Counted from the stretch's first letter, positions 43,856 to 52,914 are shown. The stretch: 64,000 nucleotides of DNA from Aestuariispira ectoiniformans (GCF_025136295.1 NZ_CP062788.1:2869588-2933587), one strand, 5' to 3'. Notes: generated by a model from the letters alone, not told the origin. A program made the numbers and translations.

Positions 43856-44488
43856 TCAGTCCATGTCGTCGTTCTGACGCCTTGCACCGCCGGACATTCT
43901 TTCGATTTCCCGCTGTACAAGTCGCTCAACCATGTCCGGAAGGTTTTCGTCCAACCAGCCCTGAAGCATCGGCTTCAACAGGCCTTTGACAATTTCTTCC
44001 AGCGTCTCCCCTGCATGCCCCATCCGAATGGATTTTTCAAGATGCGCAAAGGAGGCAACTCCGGCCGCCTCGGTCAGATTCGACACTATGCGGTCTTCCC
44101 CCGTCTCTGCGGGTACCGGCGGCGTGAATTCTTCAAGTGGCTCCGGCGCGTCGTCCTGCAAGTCATTTTCTTCAACGAATGCAGCGACATCCTGCTCGAT
44201 GTCCATCTCCGGTTCGGGTTCCGGCTCTGGCTCTTCCATCACAGGTTCAGGCTCAGGTTCCGGTTCCGGCTCTGGTTCAGGCTCCGGCTCTTCTTCCTGA
44301 ACCTCATCGGTCAGTTCCAGGGCATCCTCTTCCTCAACCTCGTCGGTCAATTCCAGGGAGTCTTCTTCCGGTTGTGCCTCGGTGACGTCCTCGCCTTCCG
44401 AAGCATCTTCCTCTTCATCCTCCGAAATAATCTTTCGGATAGATGCGAGGATTTCCTCCATCGAAGGCTCTTGTTCTGCGTCACTCAT
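43856..44488 (-). CDS. popZ: Polar organizing protein PopZ-like (DUF2497)
   Basis: This 210-aa protein has the PopZ plan: a conserved N-terminal helix (EPSMEEILASIRKIISED), an acidic Pro/Glu-rich disordered spacer, and a conserved C-terminal helical assembly region (LEEIVKGLLKPMLQGWLDENLPDMVERLVQREIERM, cited by LLKPMLQGWLDENLP). PopZ self-assembles into pole microdomains that tether ParB/parS and recruit cell-cycle regulators. The spacer contains a tract of eight consecutive Glu-Pro pairs (about 67-82) and a second short one, with matching repetitive DNA. Its position next to valS also fits popZ. Confidence 0.92.
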   Translation of the reverse strand: MSDAEQEPSMEEILASIRKIISEDEEEDASEGEDVTEAQPEEDSLELTDEVEEEDALELTDEVQEEEPEPEPEPEPEPEPEPVMEEPEPEPEPEMDIEQDVAAFVEENDLQDDAPEPLEEFTPPVPAETGEDRIVSNLTEAAGVASFAHLEKSIRMGHAGETLEEIVKGLLKPMLQGWLDENLPDMVERLVQREIERMSGGARRQNDDMD

Positions 44489-44592
44489 ATCTTACCAGTC
44501 CCAAAACTCGGCGCGTGTTACGCCACCCATTCTGCTACCCTAACTAATCCTGCAAGCTATTTGAAGGGCTTACGAGACGATGGTACTCCGAT

Positions 44593-44628
44593 TCGAAAAA
44601 TGTCACCAATTTTCATTGGCAACATTTT
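44593..44628 (-). terminator. Terminator-like hairpin after tolC
   Basis: The arms AAAATGT / ACATTTT and CCAAT / ATTGG, separated by a CA/CA internal loop and with loop TTTC, end in a T-run on the minus strand, 17 bases past the tolC stop. Confidence 0.65.
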
Positions 44629-44644
44629 CCGGTCAGTATCGGCG

Positions 44645-46033
44645 TTATTCGTACTTGGGCAAATCGTCGCCCAGTCCCCACCATTTGTCTTTCACGCGAT
44701 TATAGTGATCCGTCTCGTCATAGTAATCGATGCCCAGACCGATTTCCTTGGCGGTCAGACCGCCCACTGCGGCGAGCAACCCGAACTGCGCAACCAGTTC
44801 ATCACGCTGACTGCGGACGAGGCTGACGTTGGCGTTCAGCAATTCCTGCTGTGCATCCAACACATCAAGAACCGTACGAGACCCGACAGATGCTTCCTGC
44901 TGCACCCCTTCCAGGGCAATGGTCGTCGCCCGGACTTCTTCCTCGTAGGCGCGGATTTCAGCCAATGCCGTCTGATAATCTTCCCAGGAACTGGTCGCGG
45001 ATTCAATCGAGGTACGGCGCGCTTCTTCAATTTGCTTGGAGCTTTGCGCCACAGTCTGTTTCGCCTGACGAACCTGGCTGGTTTCAAAGCCTGCCTGATA
45101 AACCGGGATGGACACCGAGGCTTCGATGGTCATGTCATCAACGGTTGTGTCATTACCGGATTTGTTCCGGGCGCGGCTGGCACTGCCTGTCAGGTCCACG
45201 CTTGGCAGCAGATCGGCAACCTGCGCACGCACCTGATGCAATGCCGATTCACGGTCGTAAACGCTTGCCGCAACATCCGGGTTCCGATCGGTGGCAAGTG
45301 TCACCGCCTCATCGCGGCTGGTCGGCAGATTGACGGCAAAATCCGGCTTGGCAAGGTCCTTCGGCTGCTCACCAACAATCTGCTCGTAAACAGCCCGGCT
45401 GGTCTCAAGGGCACCCTGTGCTGAGATGCGGTCGGCGCGAGCACGGGACACACGGGATTCAGCCTGAGCCACGTCAGTACGCGTCACTTCTCCAACTTCA
45501 AAACGGTCTCTGGTAGCCTCCAACTGCTTGGCGAGACGCGCCTCGTTCTGGATATTCAGTTCAAGAACCGCAGAATCCCGGTAAACGTCAAGATAGGCCG
45601 TCGCCGCGCGGAGCAGGATGGTCTGCTCTGTCGAGCGCAGGCGGGAACGCTGTGAGAGGATGTCTGACTCGGCCTTCGCAACGCCTGCCTCGGTCCCGCC
45701 ACCTGCATAAAGGTTTTGCGTAACCTGCAAGGTTCCTGAATAGGTTGTCCTCGTATCCCAGTCAGCATCAACAGTCGGGGTGTCCGACTTAATCCGCTTC
45801 TTGCCAAGATCACCAAGCAGGGTCACCGTCGGGCGCCACCCGGAACGCGCCTGAGGCAATCCTTCGTCGACAGCCCGCAAGGCAGCCCTTTGAGCCTGCA
45901 GGGTCGGGTTGTTGGCATAGGCCGCGCTAAGCGCCTCCTCCAATGTCTGAGCATCGGCCTGAAGGGGCAAGCTACTTACCCCCGCAAGCAAAAGCGCTGA
46001 AAAAGCTGCCTTCCCAAAGCCTTTCATCGTCAA
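44645..46033 (-). CDS. tolC: TolC family outer membrane channel protein
   Basis: This 462-aa outer-membrane efflux protein has a signal peptide (AAFSALLLAGVSSLPLQADA) and the two-fold repeat of the TolC family. It opens with TLEEALSAAYANNPTLQAQRAALRAVDEGLPQARSGWRP. The second half has ALHQVRAQVADLLPSVDLTGSAS and SVGSRTVLDVLDAQQELLNANVSLVRSQRDELVAQF, typical coiled-coil helices. As a trimer it forms the exit duct for RND pumps and type I secretion. No pump gene is in the window. It follows a pcm-like gene by 59 bases. Confidence 0.94.
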   Translation of the reverse strand: MTMKGFGKAAFSALLLAGVSSLPLQADAQTLEEALSAAYANNPTLQAQRAALRAVDEGLPQARSGWRPTVTLLGDLGKKRIKSDTPTVDADWDTRTTYSGTLQVTQNLYAGGGTEAGVAKAESDILSQRSRLRSTEQTILLRAATAYLDVYRDSAVLELNIQNEARLAKQLEATRDRFEVGEVTRTDVAQAESRVSRARADRISAQGALETSRAVYEQIVGEQPKDLAKPDFAVNLPTSRDEAVTLATDRNPDVAASVYDRESALHQVRAQVADLLPSVDLTGSASRARNKSGNDTTVDDMTIEASVSIPVYQAGFETSQVRQAKQTVAQSSKQIEEARRTSIESATSSWEDYQTALAEIRAYEEEVRATTIALEGVQQEASVGSRTVLDVLDAQQELLNANVSLVRSQRDELVAQFGLLAAVGGLTAKEIGLGIDYYDETDHYNRVKDKWWGLGDDLPKYE

Positions 46034-46092
46034 CCCCTTCGGTGATCTTTAATTGCTGTTTATAGACTAATATTTACAACGTTTCGTCTCAA

Positions 46093-46746
46093 TTAAAAGA
46101 CGAAGCCCTTCTTTTTCTCAAAGCCCGGCAACAACTTAACATTAGCGTCAAACAGCGGCCGGTGCGAGATAATGCCGCGTTGCTTCCAATAAAGCATTGC
46201 GCGTCCAATACCTTCCTCATCAATAACAACTGCCGCAAGACGACCGCCTTCCGCCAGTTGATCCAGCAAGGTCTGAGGTAAAGTTTCTACCGCACCATCC
46301 ACCAGAATAACATTGTAAGGTGCCTGTGAGGCATACCCTTCGGACAGGGCACCCTCCACAACGACAACATTGTCGATCGCCATGTCAGTCAATATCTGGT
46401 TGGCCTGGCTGAGCAAGGTCGCGTCATTTTCGAGGGCAAAAACAGATGCCGCCAGTTTGCTGGCAACCGCAGCCGAATAGCCGGAGCCACTGCCGACGAC
46501 CAGCACTGAATCCTGCTGCTGAACCTGCAAGGTCTGGAACAGGCGGGCAAGCACCATCGGTTCCATCATAAAGCGACTGTTGATGACCGGAATGTCTTCA
46601 TCAATATAGGCCAAACTGCGATTCTGGGCCGGAACAAACAGTTCGCGGGGCAGCTCACGCATGGCTGACAGAAGGTCTTCATCCGTGACTTTATTGGTCC
46701 GCAATTGGCTTTCAACCATATTGCGACGGGCGATGGCAAAATCCAT
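46093..46746 (-). CDS. Protein-L-isoaspartate O-methyltransferase family protein (divergent paralogue)
   Basis: This 217-aa methyltransferase has the PCMT fold: RRNMVESQLRTNKVTDEDLLSAMRELPRELFVPA at the start and the SAM motif VLVVGSGSGYSAAVASKLA. Where true Pcm has GQTISQP this protein reads INSRFMMEP, so the isoaspartyl-binding loop differs. It may use another substrate or be inactive on isoaspartate. Its place directly before tolC recurs in alphaproteobacteria to my knowledge. Compare the canonical pcm at 20895-21542. Confidence 0.85.
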   Translation of the reverse strand: MDFAIARRNMVESQLRTNKVTDEDLLSAMRELPRELFVPAQNRSLAYIDEDIPVINSRFMMEPMVLARLFQTLQVQQQDSVLVVGSGSGYSAAVASKLAASVFALENDATLLSQANQILTDMAIDNVVVVEGALSEGYASQAPYNVILVDGAVETLPQTLLDQLAEGGRLAAVVIDEEGIGRAMLYWKQRGIISHRPLFDANVKLLPGFEKKKGFVF

Positions 46747-46879
46747 GATCCGTTCTCTCCGTTTCAGGATAAGTATCAGAACACTCTTTCGGAGTTTGCT
46801 GATTTATAGGTTCCCCTGTCCTCCAATGCAATCCACAGCATCAGGATTACAATAAAGTTTTTATTTGCAAAAGTCGTCC

Positions 46880-46908
46880 TTGACCTATCCGTTCACGGTG
46901 CGTATATG
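46880..46908 (+). promoter_or_regulatory. Promoter of tRNA-Cys
   Basis: -35 TTGACC and -10 TATATG with a 17-base spacer lie about 65 bases upstream of the mature tRNA-Cys. Confidence 0.6.
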
Positions 46909-46977
46909 ACCTCCGTCCAAGGGACAAAGCTATCACACTCCGTCGGAAACAAGGCAGTTCGACGATACAGCGTTTGA

Positions 46978-47051
46978 GGCGCGGTGGCGGAGTGGCTACG
47001 CAGAGGACTGCAAATCCTTGTATACCGGTTCGATTCCGGTCCGCGCCTCCA
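46978..47051 (+). tRNA. tRNA-Cys (anticodon GCA)
   Basis: This is a 74-nt cloverleaf: acceptor stem GGCGCGG / CCGCGCC, anticodon GCA at 47010-47012 in the loop CTGCAAA, T-arm GGTTCGATTCC, discriminator U and encoded CCA. U73 and GCA are the identity elements for cysteine. Confidence 0.97.
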
Positions 47052-47332
47052 CTTCTCTCTCTTAAATCAAAATCTGATTTGTCTATCCTCCTAATGTAGT
47101 CGTGCTCGAGATATTATTGGCATGAATGGCGGCGCCTCCTGCCCGGTATGTGTTGGCACCAGAAAATATTTACATGCCGACATGAAATTGATTCCGATTC
47201 AGCCTCGAAATGTCAGCCGTCTTACGGTATCAGCCGCGTGTCGTCGTGGAATTTAACCTGTCCCTACCCCACTGAAATCCTTAGTTTTATTCACCCTCAC
47301 AAAAAAATGTCATTTTTTTTTTAAAACAGGTA
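47052..47332. other. Spacer between tRNA-Cys and tRNA-Asn; no gene seen
   Basis: Together with the promoter region to 47410 this makes about 360 bases without a supportable ORF. A weak hairpin (AAATCA / TGATTT) follows tRNA-Cys. A/T homopolymer tracts lie near 47300-47325. There is no integrase, attachment repeat or mobile remnant. Confidence 0.6.
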
Positions 47333-47361
47333 TTGGCAAACTCAAAGCAGCTTGATATACA
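47333..47361 (+). promoter_or_regulatory. Promoter of tRNA-Asn
   Basis: -35 TTGGCA and -10 TATACA with a 17-base spacer are followed by a GC-rich discriminator (CCGCCTCGCC), as in stringently controlled stable-RNA promoters. Confidence 0.65.
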
Positions 47362-47410
47362 CCGCCTCGCCGACGGGGAGCACCGCTCCTCAAAAAGCAA
47401 AACACGCTGA

Positions 47411-47486
<76 letters not shown>

Positions 47487-47493
47487 ATTCAAG

Positions 47494-47527
47494 AAGAGGC
47501 TTTGATTTACTCAAAGCCTCTTTTTCT
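47494..47527 (+). terminator. Rho-independent terminator after tRNA-Asn
   Basis: A perfect 12-bp stem AAGAGGCTTTGA / TCAAAGCCTCTT with loop TTTAC leads into TTTTTCTTTG. Confidence 0.92.
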
Positions 47528-47687
47528 TTGTCCACTTGCTCCCGTCTTTTTAGAACAGGGTTTACCCCTCCAACTTTCGAACCAAAATCATATGACTTGA
47601 ATTTCATTCCGTCATATAAATGGGCTAAAGATATTCCGGCACGGGGTACAATAAAAAAACGGCTGGGCAAGAAAGGGAGATATTGGC

Positions 47688-48443
47688 ATGCCATCGTATG
47701 AACCGCGTAAAGTCTATTCTATCGAGAAATCGATGAAGAAGCAGGCCGAAGGTTATCCTGAAATTACGACTGGAGAGATGGCATCCCCCGGCGGCATTAT
47801 TGAAATCATGGAAGCCCTTACTGCGTTGAGAGCAGAAGTGGCGGACATTAAACAAATGACCGGAACAGCGGATCAGCAGGACAAGGGCAACCTGGCCCAT
47901 CCGGATGAGGATGGCGCAGACTTACACCTGCGCATCGAGCTGGCCCAGATGGTGAAATCCATCGCAAAAGCGAAAACGGAACTTGCCCAAATCCGCCACC
48001 CTCACGCAGAGGACGACCGCATCGTCGAGGCCTCCGGCGAACTGGATGCCATTGTGATGGCCACAGAAAGCGCCACAAATGACATTCTCGAGGCAACGGA
48101 AAGCATCGAAAAGGAAATCACCCATATCGCTGCCCTCGCCCATGAGGACGAAGACATCCTGACCTGTTCGGACAAGATTGCCTCGCACCTGACACGGATC
48201 ATGGAGTCCTGCAACTTCCAGGACATTACAGGACAGCGGATCAACAAAGTCGTCACGACCATGCAGTTTATCGAAGAACGCATTCGGGCGATGATTGATA
48301 TCTGGGGCATTCAGGCGTTTGAAGAACTCCCCCTTCCCCAGGCCCAGGGAGATGATGCGGACCCGGATGCCGCTCTACTTGCAGGCCCACAGCAGGAAGG
48401 CGCAGGCATCACCCAGGACGAAATCGACAAACTGTTCGATTAG
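47688..48443 (+). CDS. cheZ: Protein phosphatase CheZ
   Basis: This 251-aa CheY-P phosphatase is all-helical, with a long four-helix-bundle hairpin (residues about 85-205). The catalytic block CNFQDITGQRINKVV aligns with E. coli CheZ FQDLTGQ, so Asp179 and Gln183 correspond to Asp143 and Gln147. The extreme C-terminus TQDEIDKLFD is the CheY-binding peptide. A GGGAG site precedes the ATG. It is separate from any che operon in this window, next to tRNA-Asn and convergent with ccoS. The only other chemotaxis gene here is the receptor at 1203-3350. Confidence 0.92.
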   Translation: MPSYEPRKVYSIEKSMKKQAEGYPEITTGEMASPGGIIEIMEALTALRAEVADIKQMTGTADQQDKGNLAHPDEDGADLHLRIELAQMVKSIAKAKTELAQIRHPHAEDDRIVEASGELDAIVMATESATNDILEATESIEKEITHIAALAHEDEDILTCSDKIASHLTRIMESCNFQDITGQRINKVVTTMQFIEERIRAMIDIWGIQAFEELPLPQAQGDDADPDAALLAGPQQEGAGITQDEIDKLFD

Positions 48444-48489
48444 GTTACAGGCACAAAAGACTATTTTCGGTGCTGCGGATATTTATCCG

Positions 48490-48645
48490 TCAGCCTTCTG
48501 TGTCTTCGTCGTCATCCAGCAGAATACGGTGGGCGGCACCGTCGAGGTCGTCGAACTGCCCCGATCTCAGTGCCCATAGGAACGCAAACAAACCTCCGAG
48601 CCCCAGGCATATCGCAAGTGGTATCAGGAGAAGCAGACCGTCCAT
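48490..48645 (-). CDS. ccoS: cbb3-type cytochrome oxidase assembly protein CcoS
   Basis: This is a 51-aa bitopic membrane protein: MDGLLLLIPLAICLGLGGLF helix, then FLWALRSGQFDDLDGAAHRILL and an acidic tail DDDEDTEG. The W.lrsGQFdDldg.a.rIL.dD pattern is the CcoS signature. It is needed with CcoI for copper and haem insertion into the oxidase. It starts 10 bases after the ccoI stop, the usual last gene of ccoGHIS. Confidence 0.93.
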   Translation of the reverse strand: MDGLLLLIPLAICLGLGGLFAFLWALRSGQFDDLDGAAHRILLDDDEDTEG

Positions 48646-48655
48646 GGGAAACTCA

Positions 48656-50917
48656 CTAACCGCGCTTGCCCGTCCAATTCAGGCGCAACGCATTACTAAT
48701 AACAACCAGCGAAGAAGAGGACATCGCAAGCGCCGCCAGTAACGGTGTCACAAATCCCATCATCGCGAGAGGAATCGTTACAATATTATAGGCAAATGCC
48801 AATCCGAAATTCTGCTTCACCAACCGCTCGGAGCTGACAGCAATTTTCATCGCGTCGATTACGGGCTGCAATCTACTGCCCTGGAATACGATATCGGCTG
48901 CATTCTGACTTATATCCGCTGCTGTTGTCGGAGACATGGAAACAAAGGCGGACGCCAGTGCGGGCGCGTCGTTGATACCATCCCCAACCATCATAACATG
49001 CTTGCCATCGCGGGCTAAAGTCTCAAGGGTATTCGCCTTGTCTGCTGGCGAGCATTCTGCCTGCCACGTAGCTATCCCGCAATCGCGAGCCGTATTCTCC
49101 ACTGTAGCCTTGCGGTCGCCGGACAAAAGAAGCACATCAATATTTTTATCCTGCAACCATTCGATAACCGGTTTTGCATCTGGACGGATTTGGTCATCAA
49201 ACCGGAAACAGACCGTGCGCCCGCCAGGATAGCTCAGCCATAACTCCGGCCCTGCACTTTGGTCTTCTTCAATCCCGATCCAGCGCCTGGCGCCCAGCTT
49301 GTAGGTCCCGTCAGGCATTTTCCATGTCAAACCACAGCCAGCGATCTCCTGGACATCCAGGTCGTGTGCGACCGTATCTCTCCCAATGGCTGCGGATGAT
49401 AGTGCCTGCGCCAATGGGTGCTTGCTGTGTTGCGCCGCCGCCGCTGCAAGATCCAGGTCGTCGTCGCTATAGTCGCCCGTATGACGCCGCAAGCTCGGTC
49501 TGCCGATGGTTAGCGTACCGGTTTTGTCGAATACAATGGTATCAACCTGAGACAGTCGTTCCAATGCGGAGCCCGACTTCAACAAGGTGCCATTGCGCAA
49601 CAACCTGCCGCTGGCGACCACCTGCACAACCGGTACAGCCAGTCCCAACGCACAGGGGCAGGTTATGATCAACACGGCCACAGCAACCATCAGCGATTCC
49701 TGCCAGCCGATACTGCCCCAGATCAGCCACCCTGCAAATGTCAGCGCGGCCAATGTGTGCACGACCGGAGCGTAAGCACGGGCAACCTTGTCCGCAAAGC
49801 CGACATAACGTGCCTTGCGTTGTTCGGCGTGCTCCATCAACCGGCAGATTTCCGCAAGCAGGGTCGACTCCCCTACTGCATCAACGCGCAGGGTCAAAGG
49901 ACCACTCACATTCAGCATGCCTGCGAAAACCTTGTCGCCTGGACCGACAACCTGCGGCACGGTTTCGCCGGAGATGACGCTGGTGTCGATATCCGATTTT
50001 CCAGAAATGACCGTACCGTCAATGCCGACCTTTTCACCGACCGCCACCAACACCTTCTGATCTGCCCTCACCGTTGCAGGTGGAACAACAGTGACACTGC
50101 CATCTTCATTCTGAACAGTGACGGCCACAGCATTCAGCGAAATAAGCTGCTCGGCAGTTGCCTGGGCCTTGCTACGGGCGCGTGTATCCAGATAGCGGCC
50201 AATCAACAGGAAGAACAGAAGTGTTATCGCGGAATCGAAATAGGCATGTTCAGCACCACGCATGGTCTCCGAAAGGCTCATTCCCGTGGCCAGCAAGACA
50301 GCCAGGGAAATGGGCACATCCATATTCGTGCGCCCCTGCTTCAAGACTGCCATGGCCGAATTGAAAAATGGACGACCGGCGTAGAGCACCGCAGGAATTG
50401 CGATCAATGCCGATACCCAATGAAGGAAGGTTCGCGTATAGGGGCCCATATCGGACACATTTCCCGCCCAGACTGCAACCGAAAGCAGCATAATATTGGC
50501 GGCGGCAAAACCAGCAACGGCCATCGCACGAAGCAATGACTTTTCCCGGCTGTCCCTGCCCTTTTCAAGCTGTTCGGCATTATAGGGAACGGCGCGATAG
50601 CCCAGCCCAGCAAGCTTGGAAACAAACAGCGTCGCCGGGACCTTATCCTGCTCCCAACGGACAACAAGCCGGCTGGTTGAAAGGTTTACACGCGCGTCCA
50701 CGACGCCATCTATTTCACCCAGCGCCTTTTCTATTGTCTGGATACAGCCGCCACAGTGGATACCATCGACCAGAAACCGGATGACGTGGAGCCCATCCGA
50801 GTCCTGCTCAATATAGGATGCGATGTCGCCAACGAATTCACCGGCCTTTGCAAGGCTGCTCTTGCCTTCTACATCCGTTACAACTGGGCAACACAAACCA
50901 CCGGCGAAATCAACCAT
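48656..50917 (-). CDS. ccoI: Copper-translocating P-type ATPase CcoI
   Basis: This P1B-type ATPase (753 aa from ATG 50917) supplies copper for cbb3 oxidase assembly. The order is: N-terminal Cys-rich region (GGLCCPVV), a metal-binding domain with GIHCGGCIQTIEKAL, membrane helices, the actuator motif SGETVPQ, the CPC metal-transport motif in ITCPCALGLAVP, phosphorylation site DKTGTLTIG, HP motif SKHPLAQA, and hinge VGDGINDAPALA. A TTG two codons upstream is an alternative start. It lies between ccoH and ccoS. Confidence 0.95.
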   Translation of the reverse strand: MVDFAGGLCCPVVTDVEGKSSLAKAGEFVGDIASYIEQDSDGLHVIRFLVDGIHCGGCIQTIEKALGEIDGVVDARVNLSTSRLVVRWEQDKVPATLFVSKLAGLGYRAVPYNAEQLEKGRDSREKSLLRAMAVAGFAAANIMLLSVAVWAGNVSDMGPYTRTFLHWVSALIAIPAVLYAGRPFFNSAMAVLKQGRTNMDVPISLAVLLATGMSLSETMRGAEHAYFDSAITLLFFLLIGRYLDTRARSKAQATAEQLISLNAVAVTVQNEDGSVTVVPPATVRADQKVLVAVGEKVGIDGTVISGKSDIDTSVISGETVPQVVGPGDKVFAGMLNVSGPLTLRVDAVGESTLLAEICRLMEHAEQRKARYVGFADKVARAYAPVVHTLAALTFAGWLIWGSIGWQESLMVAVAVLIITCPCALGLAVPVVQVVASGRLLRNGTLLKSGSALERLSQVDTIVFDKTGTLTIGRPSLRRHTGDYSDDDLDLAAAAAQHSKHPLAQALSSAAIGRDTVAHDLDVQEIAGCGLTWKMPDGTYKLGARRWIGIEEDQSAGPELWLSYPGGRTVCFRFDDQIRPDAKPVIEWLQDKNIDVLLLSGDRKATVENTARDCGIATWQAECSPADKANTLETLARDGKHVMMVGDGINDAPALASAFVSMSPTTAADISQNAADIVFQGSRLQPVIDAMKIAVSSERLVKQNFGLAFAYNIVTIPLAMMGFVTPLLAALAMSSSSLVVISNALRLNWTGKRG

Positions 50918-50935
50918 CGACAATCGTCCCTGAGA

Positions 50936-51433
50936 TCACGGCTTGACCATGATACGCTCTATAGCCTGGTAAGACCCGTCCTTATGGTGCACAACCTGGC
51001 GGATATCCCACTGCCCCTTCATGGGAAAGGTTACCACGCCTTCATAGGTTCCCGGTGCGGTTTCGCTCAACGCAATGGTCTGGTCGAAACCGGTTGTTGT
51101 AGGGCGCAATATTTCCGCTTTGAAATCCGCGCCGACGATGGGAACGTCGCCTGGCTTGACGAGATGCACGACAATACGACCGCTCAGACCGTGAACATCC
51201 CGAAGCGCCACGGTCGAGGACCAGCCACGCTCGGCCTGCTCCGAAGCCCCTTTCAGGGCTTCATTATAATGCACCCCTTTAATGTAGTAGTTCTTCGTTT
51301 CCAGGCCAGTCCAACTGGACAGGGCGATATAGATCATAATGCTGTTCGCCAGCAGCACTACGCCAAAGAAAGCAAAGAAAAACAGAGGGATTTTACTGCG
51401 TTTTGGAGTTTCAGCGACAGCTTCAGTCATCAT
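50936..51433 (-). CDS. ccoH: FixH/CcoH family cbb3 oxidase assembly protein
   Basis: This is a 165-aa single-pass membrane protein (helix IPLFFFAFFGVVLLANSIMIYIAL) with a periplasmic domain that has the FixH pattern NYYIKGVHYNEAL near residue 50-60 and GQWDIRQVV near the end. CcoH stabilises the assembling cbb3 oxidase. The exact start is uncertain: ATG 51433, ATG 51430 or GTG 51442, which would overlap the ccoG stop. Confidence 0.9.
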   Translation of the reverse strand: MMTEAVAETPKRSKIPLFFFAFFGVVLLANSIMIYIALSSWTGLETKNYYIKGVHYNEALKGASEQAERGWSSTVALRDVHGLSGRIVVHLVKPGDVPIVGADFKAEILRPTTTGFDQTIALSETAPGTYEGVVTFPMKGQWDIRQVVHHKDGSYQAIERIMVKP

Positions 51434-51438
51434 AACGC

Positions 51439-52914
51439 TCACTTCTTCGGCCCAATAAACACACTGTCTTTGACAACACTCTCGTGAGAGCCGTCCTTGT
51501 CCACCTCGGACAGGACAAGCTGCATATCCGTACTTTGACCGGACAAGGCCGCTTTCGGTGCCGTCACATAGAGCTTATAAGTCTTCACACTATCCGGTTC
51601 CGCCTTCAACTGCAGGCGTGCGCCGACATCGTCATGGCCCGTTACCTTCATCTGAGCCTGGTCGAGTCCCTTGATTTCCAGAACGTAACTCTGTTCCTGT
51701 TGGGTCTTGTTCAGGATTTTGAGCGTATAGCCATTGCGAATGGAACCGTCCTTCAACTGAATGAACAAGGGGTTACGATCACGCAACACACTCACATCAA
51801 GAAAAGAGCGTGTTGTCAGGCTATACCCCATGACACTGAAACCAATGATCATGAGGATTGCGTAGAAAATCGTCCTCGGTCGGACGAAGCGGATACGCGT
51901 TTTTTTCTGTTCGGAACGGGCGTGCTGACGGTTGGTCGAGTCATAGGCAATCAGATTACGGGGCAGATCCAATTTATCCATAACGTTGTTGCAGGCGTCG
52001 ATGCACAAACCGCAACCGATGCATTCCAACTGGTTGCCGTCGCGAATATCAATACCCGTCGGGCAGACAACCACACAGTTGTTACAGTCGATGCAATGCC
52101 CGCGGTTTTCATAATTACCATCCCGTGCCGGTTTGGAACGAGGTTCCCCGCGCCAAGCTTCATAGGTGACGATCATCGAGTCTTCGTCGAGCATGGCACT
52201 TTGAATACGCGGCCAGGGGCACATGTAGGTACAAACCTGTTCACGTGCAAAACCTGCCAGCAGATAGGTGGTGGCGGTGAACAAACCGGTAAAGAACAAT
52301 ACGTTCCCGCTCACTTCAAGGTTCATGACTTCTTTCACCAACGTCGGTGCATCAGCGAAATACATGATCCACGCCCCGCCGGTCAGCAAGGCAATCAACA
52401 ACCAAATAAAGTGCTTAACAACGCGCTTGCGGATCTTGTCAAAACTCCAGGGAGCCTTGTCCAGACGAATACGGGCAGCACGATCGCCTTCAACGAACCG
52501 TTCGACCCAGACATAGAAATCGGTCCAAACGGTTTGCGGACATGCAAACCCGCACCAAACGCGTCCAAATAATGACGTTGCCAGGAATAGTCCCAGTGCA
52601 CCGCAAATCAGGATGGCGGCAAGATAATATACCTCCTGCGGCCATATCTCGATGCTGAGGAAATAGGCCCGACGGGCCGGCATATCAATCAGGAAGGCCT
52701 GATCGGGTACGCCGGGCCCACGGTCCCATCGTAACCAGGGCGCAATATAGTAGATCGCCAGCAAAACGATCAACGCGACCCATTTCAGTTTGCGGTAGAG
52801 GCCCCAGACGCGTTTGGGATGGACTTTCTCACGCTTGGCATAGAGAGGTGCCAGCTCGGGAGCGTTTCCGCCTCCTCCTGCTGTTTCCTCTTTTCCTGCC
52901 ATAGCATTCGTCAT
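51439..52914 (-). CDS. ccoG: cbb3 oxidase accessory protein CcoG (FixG)
   Basis: This 491-aa polytopic membrane ferredoxin-like protein is implicated in copper reduction during cbb3 biogenesis. It has membrane helices, the region RVWCGFACPQTVWTDFYVWVER, and two [4Fe-4S] clusters in CIDCNNCVVVCPTGIDIRDG and CIGCGLCIDACNNVMD. A C-terminal periplasmic IG-fold domain follows. I chose ATG 52914 (GAGGG 7 bases upstream) over the in-frame ATG at 52959, whose GGAG is farther away. It opens the ccoGHIS block after ccoP. Confidence 0.94.
   Translation of the reverse strand: MTNAMAGKEETAGGGGNAPELAPLYAKREKVHPKRVWGLYRKLKWVALIVLLAIYYIAPWLRWDRGPGVPDQAFLIDMPARRAYFLSIEIWPQEVYYLAAILICGALGLFLATSLFGRVWCGFACPQTVWTDFYVWVERFVEGDRAARIRLDKAPWSFDKIRKRVVKHFIWLLIALLTGGAWIMYFADAPTLVKEVMNLEVSGNVLFFTGLFTATTYLLAGFAREQVCTYMCPWPRIQSAMLDEDSMIVTYEAWRGEPRSKPARDGNYENRGHCIDCNNCVVVCPTGIDIRDGNQLECIGCGLCIDACNNVMDKLDLPRNLIAYDSTNRQHARSEQKKTRIRFVRPRTIFYAILMIIGFSVMGYSLTTRSFLDVSVLRDRNPLFIQLKDGSIRNGYTLKILNKTQQEQSYVLEIKGLDQAQMKVTGHDDVGARLQLKAEPDSVKTYKLYVTAPKAALSGQSTDMQLVLSEVDKDGSHESVVKDSVFIGPKK

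Noticed and set aside
43826-45424. 532-residue frame on the plus strand opposite popZ and tolC
   Set aside because: It runs across two real minus-strand genes and the gap between them; composition is Phe/Arg-rich with no domain.
47590-47617. Inverted repeat ATATGAC ... GTCATAT upstream of cheZ
   Set aside because: Seven-base AT-rich arms with a 14-base loop are expected by chance at this density; no promoter logic supports it.
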